DNA of 64,000 nucleotides from Cephalopachus bancanus (GCA_027257055.1 JAPVLO010000182.1:1488001-1552000), one strand, 5' to 3'. Positions 1-12,060 are shown, numbered from the stretch's first letter. Program-made: numbers and translations. The notes: generated by a model from the letters alone, not told the origin.

Positions 1-29
1 TTCGGCAAAGTCAGGAAATGTGCACACTA

Positions 30-125
30 TTCAAATGTCCATTATGCAGGTACTCTTGTTGAGGAGGTGTGCCCTGCCCCAGCAAAATCCCACTACCATC
101 GATCTTGCAGTAATTTCCCACTACA
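30..125 (-). mobile_element. L1 3'-UTR scrap, diverged
   Basis: The text CAAATGTCCATTATGCAGGT followed by a GAGGTGTGCCC block is the antisense of the 3' UTR shared by the young L1 copies elsewhere in this window (for example 12560-12660 and 22500-22600). It is more diverged than those copies, and neither a poly-T nor a target-site duplication is visible, so its ends are approximate. Confidence 0.6.
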
Positions 126-271
126 GCGATTTCTCACCACAGACACTTATCTGCTTTTATTTTTCTAAAAGATACTTAATCCTAATATATTATGCATCTC
201 CTTCCCCTTTTCCTCTTTGCAAACTCTCCAGAGTATCTGTTGTAGCATTGTACATAATAGTATAGTAATTG

Positions 272-564
272 TAGCCAGATGCAGTGACTCACACCTATAA
301 TCTCAGCACTTTGGGAGGCAGAGGTGAGATTGCCTGAATTCACAGGTTCGAGACCTGCCTGGGCAGCTTGGTGAGACCTCATCTCTACAATAAATCAAAA
401 AAATTAGCTGGGTGTGGTGACATGTGCTTGTAGTTCCAGCTACTTGGAAGGCTGTGGTGAAAGGATCACCTGAGCCCAGCAGGTCAAGGCTGCAGTGACT
501 GTGAGTATGCCATTGCACTCCAGCCTGGGCAACAGAGTGAGACTCCAGTGCAAAAAAAAAAAAA
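272..564 (+). repeat. Alu SINE, dimeric, with target-site duplication
   Basis: Head GCCAGATGCAGTGACTCACACC, a mid-element A-rich linker, a right monomer ending GCAACAGAGTGAGACTCCA and a poly-A tail. It is flanked by ATAGTAATTG at 262-271 and 567-576. It is older and more diverged than the lineage-typical Alus further on. Confidence 0.93.
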
Positions 565-565
565 G

Positions 566-1530
566 CATAGTAATTGCTATAATATTCCTTTAAATAAAAC
601 TTTAAAAAGTATCTTTTTGTTATAAAATAACACATTTTGTAGAAAATATGAAAATTCAAATGGAAAATTTTAAAAATTGTTGTTCTTTTGTTCCATATGA
701 CTGGTGGTATTTTTAGTATATTTTCTGCAAGTTCTTTCCACATACAATTTTTTCCAATCGTAATGTATTTTTGTACATTAAATTTTTATCAACCAGTATA
801 ATAAAAACTTTTATGGTTTTTAATGATCTCTTGATAAAATCATGCACATGCTAACTTGTTAGCTCTGTGTTACAGTGACAAGGCTCTGTATTCACTACAC
901 TCCTTTGTCTTCCTAACACAGAATAATATTACATTTTAGAGCCCCTGTTAGTTAGATTGGGGACTACTTGATTGAGTTATAGCAGATGGAATGTAGGCAA
1001 AGTGATGTGAACCTCTTTGAAGGACTTACCCGTAACAATACCCTTCATGATCCTTCAGCCTTCTGTTCTTTTCCCTTGAAAGTCATATATTCCAAATATT
1101 GCTATTAATTCATGATAGAAAGAGTCTGGATTTCTGAGTCACTGCTTAGAGGAAAGCTACAAGGAGAGTCCTGCAACCCGCATTGGTTGTTTCATATGTT
1201 GTGTCAAGTTCTACAATTTGGGGGTTGTATGTTACTTGGCATAACTTAGCCTGTATTGACTAATATGTACTTTGCCATTTTGGGTTTGTTTTAAATGCTT
1301 CTTTATTATTACAAATTACAATATGATGATTATCTTTTGCATTGAATTTTTTCTCTTCCATTTCATATTATTCCCTTTAGATGGATTTCCAGAGGTAAAC
1401 ATTTAGACTTAATAACTTAATACACATTTGCAGTCTCTTTTTACCATACTTTCACAGAATTACATGTGGTATTTATATAATAACTAATTATGAACATGTC
1501 TCTTACTCTTATGAGGTTACAAGTTTTTCG
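566..1530. other. AT-rich unique intergenic DNA
   Basis: I see no repeat I can name, no splice-bounded open frame and no RNA gene. Short open frames here are random or run into the neighbouring antisense Alu. Confidence 0.5.
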
Positions 1531-1534
1531 AAGA

Positions 1535-1635
1535 AAGATCAGTATTTTATTTATCTTTGTATCTCCACTCCCTAGCACAGTGTCTTTCACAGAGTAGGCC
1601 CTAAAGAATTTTTGCAGAACACATGAAGAAGTGGA
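1535..1635 (+). repeat. L2 (LINE2) 3'-end relic
   Basis: The text TTTATCTTTGTATCTCCACTCCCTAGCACAGTGTCTTTCACAGAGTAGGC reads like the typical L2 3' terminus (atctttgtatccccagcgcctagcacagtgcctggcacatagtagg). It is well diverged, as expected for a mammal-wide element. Confidence 0.7.
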
Positions 1636-2740
1636 TATGGATTCTTAAGGACAGCTATATTATAGTCATCCTTATGATTTTGGCATTGGTAATGACAAAT
1701 TTTGTCTCTAAAACTTAGTGTAACACTTATTTTTTGTTATTGTTTTTTGGGGGGGCTGAAAGCAGACATTAGCTTAAGGCTAATACTTGACTACCAAACA
1801 TTTACAGAGTGGATAAAAGTGTGTTTAAAATTATCAATGAGGTAGCTCCCTCTTTTTATTGTTACCATGTCTCTGACCTGAATTTCAGCTATATCACCTT
1901 TTATGAACTACACAACTAAAGACTGTAATGATGTAATTTTAAAAGAAATGTGTTTTAGATGATTTGAATAATTATCTAAACAGATAGGTTATATGGTTAA
2001 TATAGATAAATTGTCTGATATTTGACCTACATATTCTAAATAAAGAAACTTTCTAAGGGTTATATACGGTTATAATATGGTTATATTTATCAGTGCTTAA
2101 AATTTCACTTGAATAAAAGAGAAATGCATTTTATATCCATCACTTGTAATTTCTCTATCAGTGTAGCAACAAAATACATGTATATTACACACATTCAATC
2201 ACATAATAGGTCAATTCGTACTAACGTTCCTTAGACTATGTTGCAAGTGTCAATCACATTTTAAATGGCCTGTATACAGAGATTGGCATTGTTCGTGAGG
2301 AGAGACACGTCTTCTTCACAGATGGAATGGAGGGAGGGAGAGAGGGTTGTAGACAAAAATGCATGTCGACGTGTGTTTGTGAGGTAGGCAGAAGGTAGAC
2401 CGAGTGTCAACCTTGTGTCTTCTGTTTTCTCTGCATGGCTGTAGACAACATTTTTGCTAGCGTCAGTAAAATGGTGGCCATCCCATTTGCATCCCGTGAT
2501 CCTCCCCTCTCCTCCGAGACTTTGCCTCTTTTTTGCTCTGGCCTCTCCAATGCCTTGCTCCCTTTAAGTTCCTTCCATTCAGCCCTTAGACAAGGCCAAG
2601 GTTCTTTTCCCTTTAGCGCTCATCCTTTTTCTCACTAAGAGTTAATCCTCCTCCTCATCTAAGTGTCTCAAAAGGGAATTCCACAGTGATCGCCTTTACT
2701 TCCTTGTGTCTCCTCCCTCCTTGAAACCTATGATGACGTC
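1636..2740. other. Unique intergenic DNA
   Basis: No recognisable gene or repeat. A 67-codon open frame at 2435-2638 has no recognisable domain, and I see no convincing exon boundaries around it. Confidence 0.4.
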
Positions 2741-2749
2741 ATCCTCCAC

Positions 2750-2960
2750 TGATAGTCTTTGGTCTAAAGTCACCATTGATCTCTTAGTTGCAAATTCAGT
2801 GGACATTTGTCAATTGTCATACTACTCAATCATTCTGCTGCTCTTGACACTAATGATCATTTCTTATTTCTGAAAAAATACTACATGGACTGTGGAATAC
2901 CACATTCTCCCGAATTGCCTAAATCTTATGTGATTCCCCCTGCTCTTGAATTCTTCTCAG
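2750..2960 (+). repeat. L2/CR1-clade LINE relic (reverse-transcriptase region)
   Basis: CACCATTGATCTCTTAGTTGC, then TGGACATTTGTCAATTGTCA and CTTGACACTAATGATCATTTC, follow the order of the L2 RT segment (ccattgatctcctttgtgc, ttttctcagtcctcat, cctttgacactgttgaccac). It is degenerate and non-coding. Family assignment rests on remembered consensus text. Confidence 0.5.
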
Positions 2961-3100
2961 ATATTGTTTCCTAGATTCTATTATATTCCTCCCCATCCAC
3001 TGCTGTAATCAGCCTCACTGAATGTCGATATCTCAGTTTTAGCTGTTGTTCTAAATAAGGTTTGAGTAGAATACCATGTATCACTGTAATTAAAATATTC

Positions 3101-3199
3101 ATCACCTGAGACCAGCAAGTTGAGGCTGTGGTGGCTGTGAGCATGCCAATGCATTCCAGCCCAGGTGACAGAGTGAGACTCTGACTCAAAAAAAAAAAT
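3101..3199 (+). repeat. Alu right-monomer fragment (5' truncated)
   Basis: Starts within the right arm at ATCACCTGAGACCAGCAAG and ends GTGACAGAGTGAGACTCTGAC plus poly-A. Only the 3' third of an Alu is present. A short ATTCA repeat may flank it. Confidence 0.8.
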
Positions 3200-3486
3200 T
3201 CAAGTTGTCTCAGAAATCTATGTTTAGAAGTACTCTCCATCCTTCCTTTGTGTTGTACTTAACCTCCCAAAATAAAATGATGGAAAATTAGTGAAGATGG
3301 GAAACGATATCTATGCAAATAGAGAACAAGATTGATTTCAAGTCAAAAACTGTAAAAAGAAACAAGGAAGGTCATTTTTTAATAATCATATTGTCAATTT
3401 AGCAAGAGGATACAGCAATCATTAGCATATGTGCACCCAACACCAGACCACTGAAACATATAAAGCAAATAATATATTTAAAGGGA

Positions 3487-3785
3487 GAGGTGGCTCAGCC
3501 TGTAAGCCCATGCTTTGGGAGGCGGAGATGAGTGGATTGCCTGAGCCTGAGGGTTCGAGACCCACCTGGGCAACTTGGCAAGACCTCATCTCTACCATAA
3601 ATCAAAAAATCAGCCAGGCATGGTAGCGCGTGCCTGTAATTCTGGCTACTCGGAAGGCTGATGCTGAAGGATTGCAGAGCCCAGCAGGTCGAGGCTGCAG
3701 TGGCTAGGAGCGGCCACTGCACTCCATTCTGGGTGACAGAGTGAGACTCCAACTCAAAAAATAAAATAAAATAAAATAAAATAAA
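3487..3785 (+). repeat. Alu SINE (lineage-typical form) in L1-F
   Basis: Starts GGTGGCTCAGCCTGTAAGCC, contains AATAAATCAAAAAATCAGCC and ends GTGACAGAGTGAGACTCCAAC with an AAAATAAAAT-type tail. L1 ORF2 text resumes immediately afterwards. Only a weak TAAAG duplication flanks it. Confidence 0.9.
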
Positions 3786-5817
3786 GAGAGAGAAGGACTG
3801 TAACATAATAATGGTAGAGGATTTCAGCATCCTCCTTTCAACAATGGAAAGATCATCCAGACATAAAATTTACCAAAAAAAGAAACATTAGAGTTAAATT
3901 TAGATCAAATGAACCTAACTGATATTTACAGAATATTTAATCCAATAGCTGCAGAATACACATTCTTCTCAATAGCATAAGAAACGTTCCCCAAGAAAAA
4001 CCATATTTTAGGCCACAAAATAAATCTCAACAATTTCGAAAAAGTCAAAACTATGTCAAACATATTTTCTGACCATAATGAAATAAAACTAAACATTAAT
4101 AACATAAGGAACTTTGGAGATTGTAAAAATGCAGAACAGCTATGCACCATGCTGCTAAATGACCAATGTGTCAATAAAAAACTTAAGAAGAAAATTTTAA
4201 AATTTCTTGAAATTAAGGAAAACGAAAACGCACCTATAAAAACCTATGGAATACAGCAAAAACAGTTCTAAGAAGAAAGTTTATAGCAATAAATGCCTAC
4301 AATAATAAATTAGAAAGACTTCAATGAATCACCTAGCAATGCACCTCAAGGAACTAGAAAATCAATAACAGTCCAAACCCAAAAATAGTAGAAGAAAAAA
4401 AATTAAAGATCAGAGCCGAAATAAAAACAATTAAAGCTAAAAAAACACAAAATGGCAACAAAATGAAAAACTTCAAAAAAATAGACAAAATTGACAAAAC
4501 ATTAGAGAGACTAAGAAAAAAATATAGATGATCAAAATAAATAAAATCAGAGATAAAAATGACATTACAATGGAAAGCACGGAAATACAAAGGATCATTA
4601 GATAATATTACAAACAATTGTACGCCAACAAGTTGCAAAACCTCGAAGAAATGAATACATTTCTGGACACATAACAACCTACCAAGATTGAACCATGAAA
4701 AATAGAATACCCAAACAGATCAATAATGAGTAATGTGATTGAAGCAACAGTAAAAAGTTTCCCATCAAAGTAAAGGCCAGGGCCTGATGACTTCACTGCC
4801 AAAATCTATCAAACATTTAAAGAAGAACTAATACTAATTATTCTCAAACTATTCCAAAAATAGAAGAGGAAGGAGTACTTCCAAATTCATTCTAGGAAAA
4901 ACAGTATTACTTTGAAATCAAAACTAGACGAGGACACAACATAAGAAAGAAAACCTCAGGCTAATATCCCTGTTGAACATACATGTAGAAATCCTCAACA
5001 AAATACTTACAAGCTGAATTCAGCAACACATTGGAAGGAACATTCATCATGATCAAGTGTGATTCATTCTAGAGATGCAAGGATGGTTGAAGATATATCA
5101 TTTTTAAAAACCATCGTACAACACTTTAACAGAATCAAGAACAATAACCATATGATCATTTCTACAGATACTGAAAAAGTGTTTGATACGATTCAACATT
5201 CCTTTATGATAAAAATTTTCAACAAACAGGGTACAGAAGAAATGTACCTCAAAATGATAAAGGTCATACATGATAAGCCCACAGTTACTATACTGAATGG
5301 AGAAAAAAATGAAACCCTTTTCTAGATTCACAGCAAGCAAAGGATGCCCACTTTAACCACTTTTATTCAACATTGTTTTGGAAGTCATCACCGGAGCGCT
5401 TAGGCAAAATAAAGAAAGAAAGGGCATCCAAGTTGGAAAGGAAGAAGTCAAATTGTCCTTATATTTTGAAAAACCTAAACAGTCCATGAAAAACCTGCTA
5501 GAACTGATACATTCAATAAAGTTAAAGGATACAAAATCCACATACAAAGATTAGTAACATTTCTGTATGCCAACAGTAAACAATCTGAAAAAGAATCAAG
5601 AAAGTGATCCTATTTACAATAGCTACAAAAAAAATCCTAGAAATAAATTTTACCAGAGATAAAAGATTTCTACAATGAAACCTATAAAACGTTGTTGAAA
5701 GTTGAGGAGGACACCCACAAAAAATGGAATGATATCCCATATTTATTGACTAAAAGAATGAATAATGTTAAATTGTCTATACTATCAAAAGCAATTTACA
5801 GATTCAGTGAAATTCTT

Positions 5818-6406
5818 TTTTTTTTTTTTTTTCGAGTTGGAGTCTCACTCAGTCGCCCCGACTGGAGTGCAGTGGCCGCTCCCGGCCACCGCAGCCTCGA
5901 CCTGCTGGGGCTCTGGCGATCCTTCTGCCTCAGCCTTCCGAGTAGCCAGAATTACAGGCACGCGCTAACATGCCTGGCTGATTTTTTTTTTTTTTTTTCG
6001 AGTTGGAGTCTCACTCTGTCGCCCAGACTGGAGTGCAGTGGCCGCTTCCGGCCCCCCGCAGCCTCGACCTGCTGGGCTCCGGCGATCCTTCCGCCTCAGC
6101 CTTCCGAGTAGCTGGAATTACAGGCATGCGCTACCACGCCTGGCTGATTTTTTGATTTACTGTGGAGATGAGGTCTCGCTGCCCAGGCGGGTCTCAAACC
6201 CACGGGCTCAGGCAATTCACTCACCTCAGCCTCCCAAAGGCGCGGGATTACAGGCTGAGCCACCGAGCCCGGCTTGATTTTTTAATTTATTGTAGAGATG
6301 AGGTCTCACCAAGTTGCCCAGGCGGGTCTCGAACCCCCAGGCTCAGACATTCCACTCACCTCAGCCTACCAAGGTGGGATTACAGGCTGAGCCACCGAGC
6401 CCGGCT
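5818..6406 (-). repeat. Outer Alu SINE, split by a second Alu
   Basis: Antisense Alu with a poly-T start and GAGCCCGGCT end, flanked by perfect 11-bp duplications GTGAAATTCTT (5807-5817 and 6407-6417). Its mid-element linker is interrupted by another Alu at 5988-6274. Confidence 0.95.
5988..6274 (-). repeat. Inner Alu SINE inserted into the Alu linker
   Basis: Complete antisense dimer, poly-T through GAGCCCGGCT. It is flanked by TGATTTTTT copies at 5979-5987 and 6275-6283, which are the antisense form of the A-rich linker of the host Alu. Same orientation as the host. Confidence 0.93.
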
Positions 6407-7045
6407 GTGAAATTCTTATCAAAATTTCAATAGCATTCTTCATAGAAACAGAAAAAAACAATTTAAAAATTTGTATTGAACTAGAAAGAACCTCAAATAG
6501 CAACAGCAATCCTGAGTAAAGATAGCAAAGCTGGAGGCATCAGACTACCTGACTTCAAAATGTACTACAAAAGTATAGTAACCAAAACGGCATGGTTCTG
6601 TCATTAAAAAAGGATAGAGAGCCCAGAAATATGTCCACACATTTACAGTCAAAGGTTCCAGAAACATACATTGGGGGAAAGGATAGTCTTTTCAATAAAC
6701 GGAGCTGAAAAAACAAGATGTCTATATGCAGAAAAATGAAAGTAGACCCCTATTTCTCAGCATAAATATCAAATCAAAATGAATTAAAGACTTAAATTTA
6801 AGATCCAAAACAATAAAACTACAAGGAGAAAACATTGGGGGAAATTATCCAGCACCTTGGTCTAGGCAAAGATCTCTTGAATAAGACCTCAGAAGATGGG
6901 CAACTAAAGCAAAAATCGACATATGAGTTTATATCAAACTAAAATCCTCTGCAGAGCAAAGCAAAAATCAACAGAGTGAAGCTACTACAAAAGGAGAAAA
7001 AAATTCAAGCTACTCATCTGAAAAGGAATTAATAAGCAGACTATT

Positions 7046-8704
7046 CAGTTGGCCCTTGAACAACGTGAGGGTTGGGGGCTGACTTCCCCACCCCTACAGT
7101 AAATAATTAGCATATTACTTTTGACTCGCCAGTAACTTAACTAATAGCCGACTGTTAACCAGAAGCCTTACTGATAGCATAAAGAGTAGATTAACTCATA
7201 CTTTGTAGGTATATGTATATTCTCCATACAATTTATAAAATATGCTAAAGAAAATGTAATTAAAATCATAAGGAGGAGAAAATGTATTTATTACTCATTA
7301 AGTGGAGGCAGATTGCTGTTGTTTTCTGTCCTCTCTGGACAGGAAGAGGAAGATATGGGGTTGGTTTTGCTGTGTCAGGACGGCAGAGGTCGAAAAGGTG
7401 GAAGAGGTGAAAAGAAAGACAAGAAAGGCAGGCACACTTGGTGTCACTTTGTGAAAACACGTTGTAAATTGCCTGATGTTTTTGCTTTTCCATTTCTCTA
7501 AAAACGTTTCTTTACAGTCTCAATTCTTCTACATTTGCTTTAGTCTCAATGCCTACATAATAGAAGAATCCACGTCAGAAAAGCAGTGAAAGCAATCTGA
7601 AATAATCAGAATCCTTCTGTCAGATCATCTTACATCAATTTGTCGCTGTCTCTTTGATGTCTTCTTCCTCATCTTCTGACACTGGTTTGAAGTGCTCATA
7701 TCTCCATCAAGTGATCTTCTGTTAATTCCTCTGGTGTGGTGTCTGTTAGCTCTTAAATCTCTCAAGATCCATGGACTGAAATACTTCACTCTCCCATCTT
7801 TTTTTTTTTTTCCATATCCGCAATCGCTTTCATGATTTCCTTGATTGATTCGGTTGCAAATTCTGTGAAGTCATGTAGAACATCTGGACACGGTTTTCTC
7901 CAACAAGAATTTATTATTTGGGGCCTAATGGTTTTCATGGCTTCGTCTATAACAATGATGACATCTTCAATGGTGTAATCCTTCTAGACCTTCATGATGT
8001 TTTCTTTTTAGGGTTCTCTTACATAGGATTGACAATCCTTTTCACAGAGGACCATGTGTAATGAGCCTTAAAGGCTCTTATGGTCCCCTGGCCTAGAGGC
8101 TGAATTAGAAATGTTCTGTTTTGAGGCAGTTACACCACTTTGAGGTCTTCTGTGTTGAACTTATGGGGTTCTGAATGGCAAGAGGCATTGTCCAATATTT
8201 AAAAAAAAAAAAAAAATTAAAATCAGCCCCCTACTGGCAAGATACTTCTTGACTTCAGGGAAACAACCCAGAAAAAGTGTTTTTGTTGACCAGGACTTCT
8301 TATTGTACAACCCAAAACCTGGCAGCTGATAAATATCTTATTTTTATGCAGTTATAATTTACGACTGCATCTTTACATTTGTTTACATTTCTTTTGACTG
8401 CAAATGGTGTCATGCATGGTCTGTAAATGTTTATGTGCCTAAGTTTTGATAAGTTTTAGCATGTTACAATAGCTTTGTGTACATTTCATGGTAGTATTAT
8501 TATCTACATACATTTTATGCATTCACAACATAGCTAACTTTTTCTTAATTTTTTTTAAATTTCTAGGCTACGTCGTTTATCTGCAAGCTTGTTTTTCAAA
8601 CTGTTGCAAATCTTCAAAATATTTTCCAATATATTTACTGAAAAAAAAATTCATGTATGAGTGGACCTGTGCAGTTCAAACTCATGTTGTTCAAGAGTCA
8701 ACTG
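7046..8704 (-). mobile_element. Tigger/pogo-type DNA transposon with terminal inverted repeats
   Basis: Left terminus CAGTTGGCCCTTGAACAAC (7046-7064) and right terminus GTTGTTCAAGAGTCAACTG (8686-8704) are inverted copies with 2 mismatches in 19. A TA follows the right end, and TA occurs two bases before the left end, in line with TA target use. The termini look like the MER44/Tigger7 group as I remember it; 1.66 kb is shorter than an autonomous Tigger, so internal deletion is likely. The coding direction is minus, judged from the transposase relic. Confidence 0.85.
7560..8330 (-). pseudogene. Tigger transposase relic
   Basis: The antisense of about 8050-8195 translates as NASCHSEPHKFNTEDLKVV, then a stop, then LPQNRTFLIQPLGQGTIRAF. 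That matches the conserved Tigger/pogo transposase stretch (LPPNTTSLIQPMDQGVI...) following the DDE catalytic region. Pogo transposases are DDE enzymes of the Tc1/mariner superfamily with an N-terminal CENP-B-like DNA-binding domain. Stops and frameshifts are frequent, so this copy makes no enzyme. The limits of the coding relic are approximate. Confidence 0.75.
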
Positions 8705-8727
8705 TACAAGAAACTCAAACAGTTTAA

Positions 8728-8754
8728 AATATATATATATATACATACAATATA
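8728..8754. repeat. AT-rich simple repeat (TA)n
   Basis: An ATATATATATATAT run followed by imperfect ACATACAATATAT, within the L1-F 3' region. Confidence 0.8.
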
Positions 8755-9719
8755 TTGCATATGTGATTAAAAATAGGAAAATGGTTGAAATAAACACTTC
8801 TCAAAAGAAGACCTACAAATGGCCAACAGTTATGTGAAAAAAAATAAGTCAACAACGCTAATCATCAGGGAAATACAAACCAAGTTGTCTCTCCCAGTTA
8901 AAATGGCTATAATTAAAAATACAAAAAACAAAAAATGCTGAGGAGAAAGGGAACTCCCATGCACTGTTGGTAAGAATGTAAATTAGTACTGCCATTATGA
9001 AAATAGTATATAGAGATGCCTCAAAAAACTAAAAATAAGAATACTATAGGATTCAGCAGTCCCACTGCTAGGTAAATATCCCAAAGAAAGGAAATCAGTA
9101 TATCAGAGAGATATCTGTCTTCCCATTTTTTTCCAGCACTATTTGCAATAACCAAAGTATTGGATTCAACCCAAGTGTCTATCAATTAAGAAAATATGGT
9201 ATATATACACAATGGAATATTATTCAACCACAAAAGAGAATAAAATCCTATCATTTGCAGCAACATTGATGAGCTTGTAGAAAATTATGTTAAAAAATAC
9301 ATCTGGAACAGGAAGACACACATAGCATATTCTCACTTATATGTAGGGGTCAAAACGTGATCGAATGGAAGTAGAGAGTAGAGTGATGGTTACCAGAGGT
9401 TGGGAGAATAGGGTAGAGGAGGAGATTAAGTGAGTTTGGTTAATGTTACAAAAATAGATAGATAGAAGGAATATGTTCTAGTGTTCAGTAATACAGTAGG
9501 GTCACTATGGTTAGCAGTGATTTATTGCATATTTCAAAATAGCTAGAAGAAAAGGTGTGGAATGTTCCCAACACACACAAAAATTTTATAATGTTTAGGT
9601 GATGGATAACCTAAATACTCTGATTTGATTATTACACATTGTATGCATGTATCAAAATACTGTAGGCACTCCATTAACATGTACAATTATATGTACTGAT
9701 AAAAATAAGGTGATATATT

Positions 9720-10720
9720 TTTATTCCACTAAAAATGTGTCATTCAAAATACATCTTATTACATGATATAATATGTCAAAGTACAACTAGGACCAGAAGG
9801 ATAAAAATATTTATCATATTATCTTTTACTGCACTTGGCACAAGGTTGAATGGGATCAGAGTACTTCACACACGGGAAGAAGTCATAAAAGACAAACACC
9901 AGGTAATCAGCTCTAACCTTTGTAAGAAAACTTTCTTTTTCTGAGAGATATAATTCAGGCTTAAGACAGTATGAAACCGGAATAAAAATGTCAAAGTAAA
10001 GAGAGAGATATGGATGTTAGTTTGCCTTGTTGTGTGAAATGCATCAGCAGTTATCAGACTTGACTTTTTGAAGTTTACTCACAGGACAGATAAAGTTGCT
10101 TTGCCTTGGGTGAGTCAATACACTTCGACTTTACTAGAATTCTGGGAAGTAATAGGAAAAGGAATGGGAAGATTCTTCAAGTGTATTGTCTGAGAAAACA
10201 CTGAAAACTTCCTAGATTTTTAAGTTTAGAAAGCAGAAGGTGCTGACGTCTTGGACAATCTGTTTACTTGATGATGGTTGAACTTTGAAAGACGTGATTA
10301 ATTTCCTGACCTCACACAGTACTGATGACATCATCCTCATGCTTCACTTTCACCCGTCAGTGTTGATAGCATAATAGGACTGTTATCACTTTGACTTAAA
10401 ATAATGGCAACTCTTCTTTAATTCCTCAAATTGCTGTGATTTCTCAAAAGCTCTGCAGAAAGTCTACTTTTTCAATATCCTAAAGATAAAAAGCTGTGGC
10501 AGTCATAGGGGTTATATTAGTATTAGGAAGACTATAATTCCAGGCATTAATGTTTGAGAAAGATTCCTGAAGAAATCAGGAATAAAATGGTAGCGTTGAT
10601 AGGTAAAAGTAAACTTAGTAATTTCTCCTTAAATAGTATTATTTATATTAAGAGACCACCAGAGTGGAATTCCTCTAAATGAGGCACACTAAAAATTTAA
10701 GTAGAAATAATGAATAAACC
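9720..10720. other. Unique intergenic DNA
   Basis: Beyond the L1-F 3' UTR I see no repeat or gene that I recognise in this kilobase. Confidence 0.45.
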
Positions 10721-10767
10721 AGTGGTTCTGAATCACAGATATATTTAGAGCCATCAATGAAGTGAGC

Positions 10768-10800
<33 letters not shown>

Positions 10801-10925
10801 AACTTTGGCCTCACCTCCAGACATTCTAATTTAACAGATCTGGGGTAGGACCTGGAACTCTACATTTAAAAAAAAAGTTATACTGGGAATTCTGATGGAC
10901 ACTCCCATTTGGGACCCTCTGGTCT
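10721..10925. repeat. hAT/Charlie-like MITE relic with internal (TG)n
   Basis: Starts CAGTGGTTCTGAATCAC and ends ACACTCCCATTTGGGACCCTCTGG. In between are TCTGGGGTAGGACC and TGGAATTCTGATGGACA-like pieces in the order typical of MER-type Charlie MITEs (cagtggttctcaa ... gaatctctggggg ... gattctgatgcac). A dinucleotide repeat at 10769-10799 has expanded inside it. The exact family is not assigned. Confidence 0.65.
10769..10799. repeat. (TG)n microsatellite
   Basis: About 15 uninterrupted TG units. A likely length-polymorphic site and a potential Z-DNA tract. Confidence 0.97.
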
Positions 10926-11339
10926 ATGTTGGATATCCTGCACACTGGGCCAAAACTGAGTTCTGACAAGTGAAATGAATGTGAGAGGAAGCAAAAAACC
11001 TAATTTTCAGATCACAAGCGATTTTTTACCGTCAAATGTAAACGTTTATACAAAATATCATGACATGACAGCAATCAGTGAATAAATTAATAAGATACAT
11101 GGTTTTTAAAAAATTTTCTACTCCACAATGCGAGTGTCATTTTCCAAATGACCATAGCCCAACTTGGTGTGAAAAAACCAACTCTTCCTGGCAGAAAAAA
11201 CTGGGCCTGTACTACATAGCTAGTAATGAAGCACATTGTATGATTGTCATTGGAGTTCATGATTGCAAGCAAATGAATGTACTCCATCAGAACAAAAAAT
11301 AACATACTAAAAGCCTATTCAGTGTTTGTGGGACCCTTA

Positions 11340-11700
11340 GAAAGCTAGAGAACTGGGCCTGGCAAATGAGCAGGACTGAGGGAAGTCAGGCAGCCAGGGC
11401 CATGCCACAGACCACTGGGTGTGGTCTTCTGGGGAACTAAAGGCCATGGCTTGCAGCTTGTATCACCATCACTGCTGCTGGAGCTATCTCTCCTACCTGG
11501 GCTGCCAGAAGGGATTGTCACTGCCCCTGCTTCTGTGGCACAAATACCCGTATCCAAAGTCTGAGACAGAAGTGTCTGGTAACTAAATACAGTTGAGTAC
11601 CTATATCCACACCAAAGCTGAGGCTGGATTATCAAATATTTGGCTATTTCAGTGTCCATCATAGGAAGCAACTCTGGTTGCCACCAAAATGTATATGGTA
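11340..11700. other. GC-richer unclassified block
   Basis: Clearly richer in G+C than its surroundings, with a 108-codon open frame on the minus strand (11345-11671) containing Ser/Asp-rich GRRDSSSSSDGDTSC. I recognise no domain, splice context or repeat family. It could be an old LTR or DNA-element relic, or unique DNA. I do not call a gene. Confidence 0.3.
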
Positions 11701-11889
11701 GAAAATTCCTGTAACAGAAAGAGGGTTCACATATAGGACAGGGGAAAAAAAGTATACTATGTTATTGTTTCAAAGGATCTGGTTTTCTGGTTAAATTGCA
11801 CATTTTTTCTGGTTAGTTTGTAACTTAGTACGATAAATGTTTTTGAAATATTGGTGTATTTTTCTACTCCAATAAGAGTAGTGTAATAA

Positions 11890-12060
11890 TGTTCAAAACT
11901 TAGCTGTACAGTTCACAATTATGTGATCTTGAGCCAATCATAACCTTAAGATTTAACTTTCTTCATTTGTAAATGGCAATTTTAGTTACTCTTACCCTTA
12001 GGATTGTAGCTCAAATAAATGCTGTATGCTAAGCAGTTTGTATATTGAAAACATTAAATA
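11890..12060 (+). repeat. MIR relic
   Basis: ATTATGTGATCTTGAGCCAATCATAACC, TTTCTTCATTTGTAAATGGCAA and TTACCCTTAGGATTGTAG follow the MIR core order (tgtgtgaccttgggcaagtcac, tttcctcatctgtaaaatggg, cctacctcatagggttgt). Confidence 0.7.

Larger units (their letters stand above)
3850..7040 (+). pseudogene. L1-F ORF2 remains (endonuclease and reverse transcriptase), dead
   Basis: ORF2 encodes the L1 endonuclease and reverse transcriptase that copy L1 RNA into the genome. Recognisable pieces include 'SVIHSRDARMVED..'-type RT text at 5059-5325, with DTEKVFDTIQHSF in place of the usual [13 protein letters not shown], and ORF2 C-terminal text beyond 6420. Stops and frameshifts break it throughout. At 5452-5470 the frame runs [11 protein letters not shown]. 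The segment that should hold the catalytic FADD motif is missing there, so the polymerase active site has been removed by a small deletion of roughly 20-25 bases. The nested Alu pair adds a further interruption. Confidence 0.85.
3285..9720 (+). mobile_element. Older L1 (L1-F), 5' truncated, interrupted by Alus and a Tigger
   Basis: Diverged L1 ORF2 and 3'-UTR sequence from the endonuclease region to an A-rich 3' UTR near 9720. It is broken by an Alu (3487-3785), a nested Alu pair (5818-6406) and a Tigger transposon (7046-8704). L1 text matches across each interruption; for instance the tail-end ORF2 text ACTTCTCAAAAGAAGACCTA resumes at 8795. Its 3' UTR has a different sequence from the younger L1s here, which suggests an older subfamily (L1MA/L1PB-like), but I did not assign one. 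Confidence 0.85.

Noticed and set aside
2435..2638. Possible coding exon (67 codons)
   Set aside because: Starts with a plausible Met but shows low-complexity Ser/Leu composition, no domain and no supported splice sites.
11345..11671. 108-codon minus-strand frame in a GC-richer block
   Set aside because: No domain, no clear splice or promoter context; reported only as an unclassified block.
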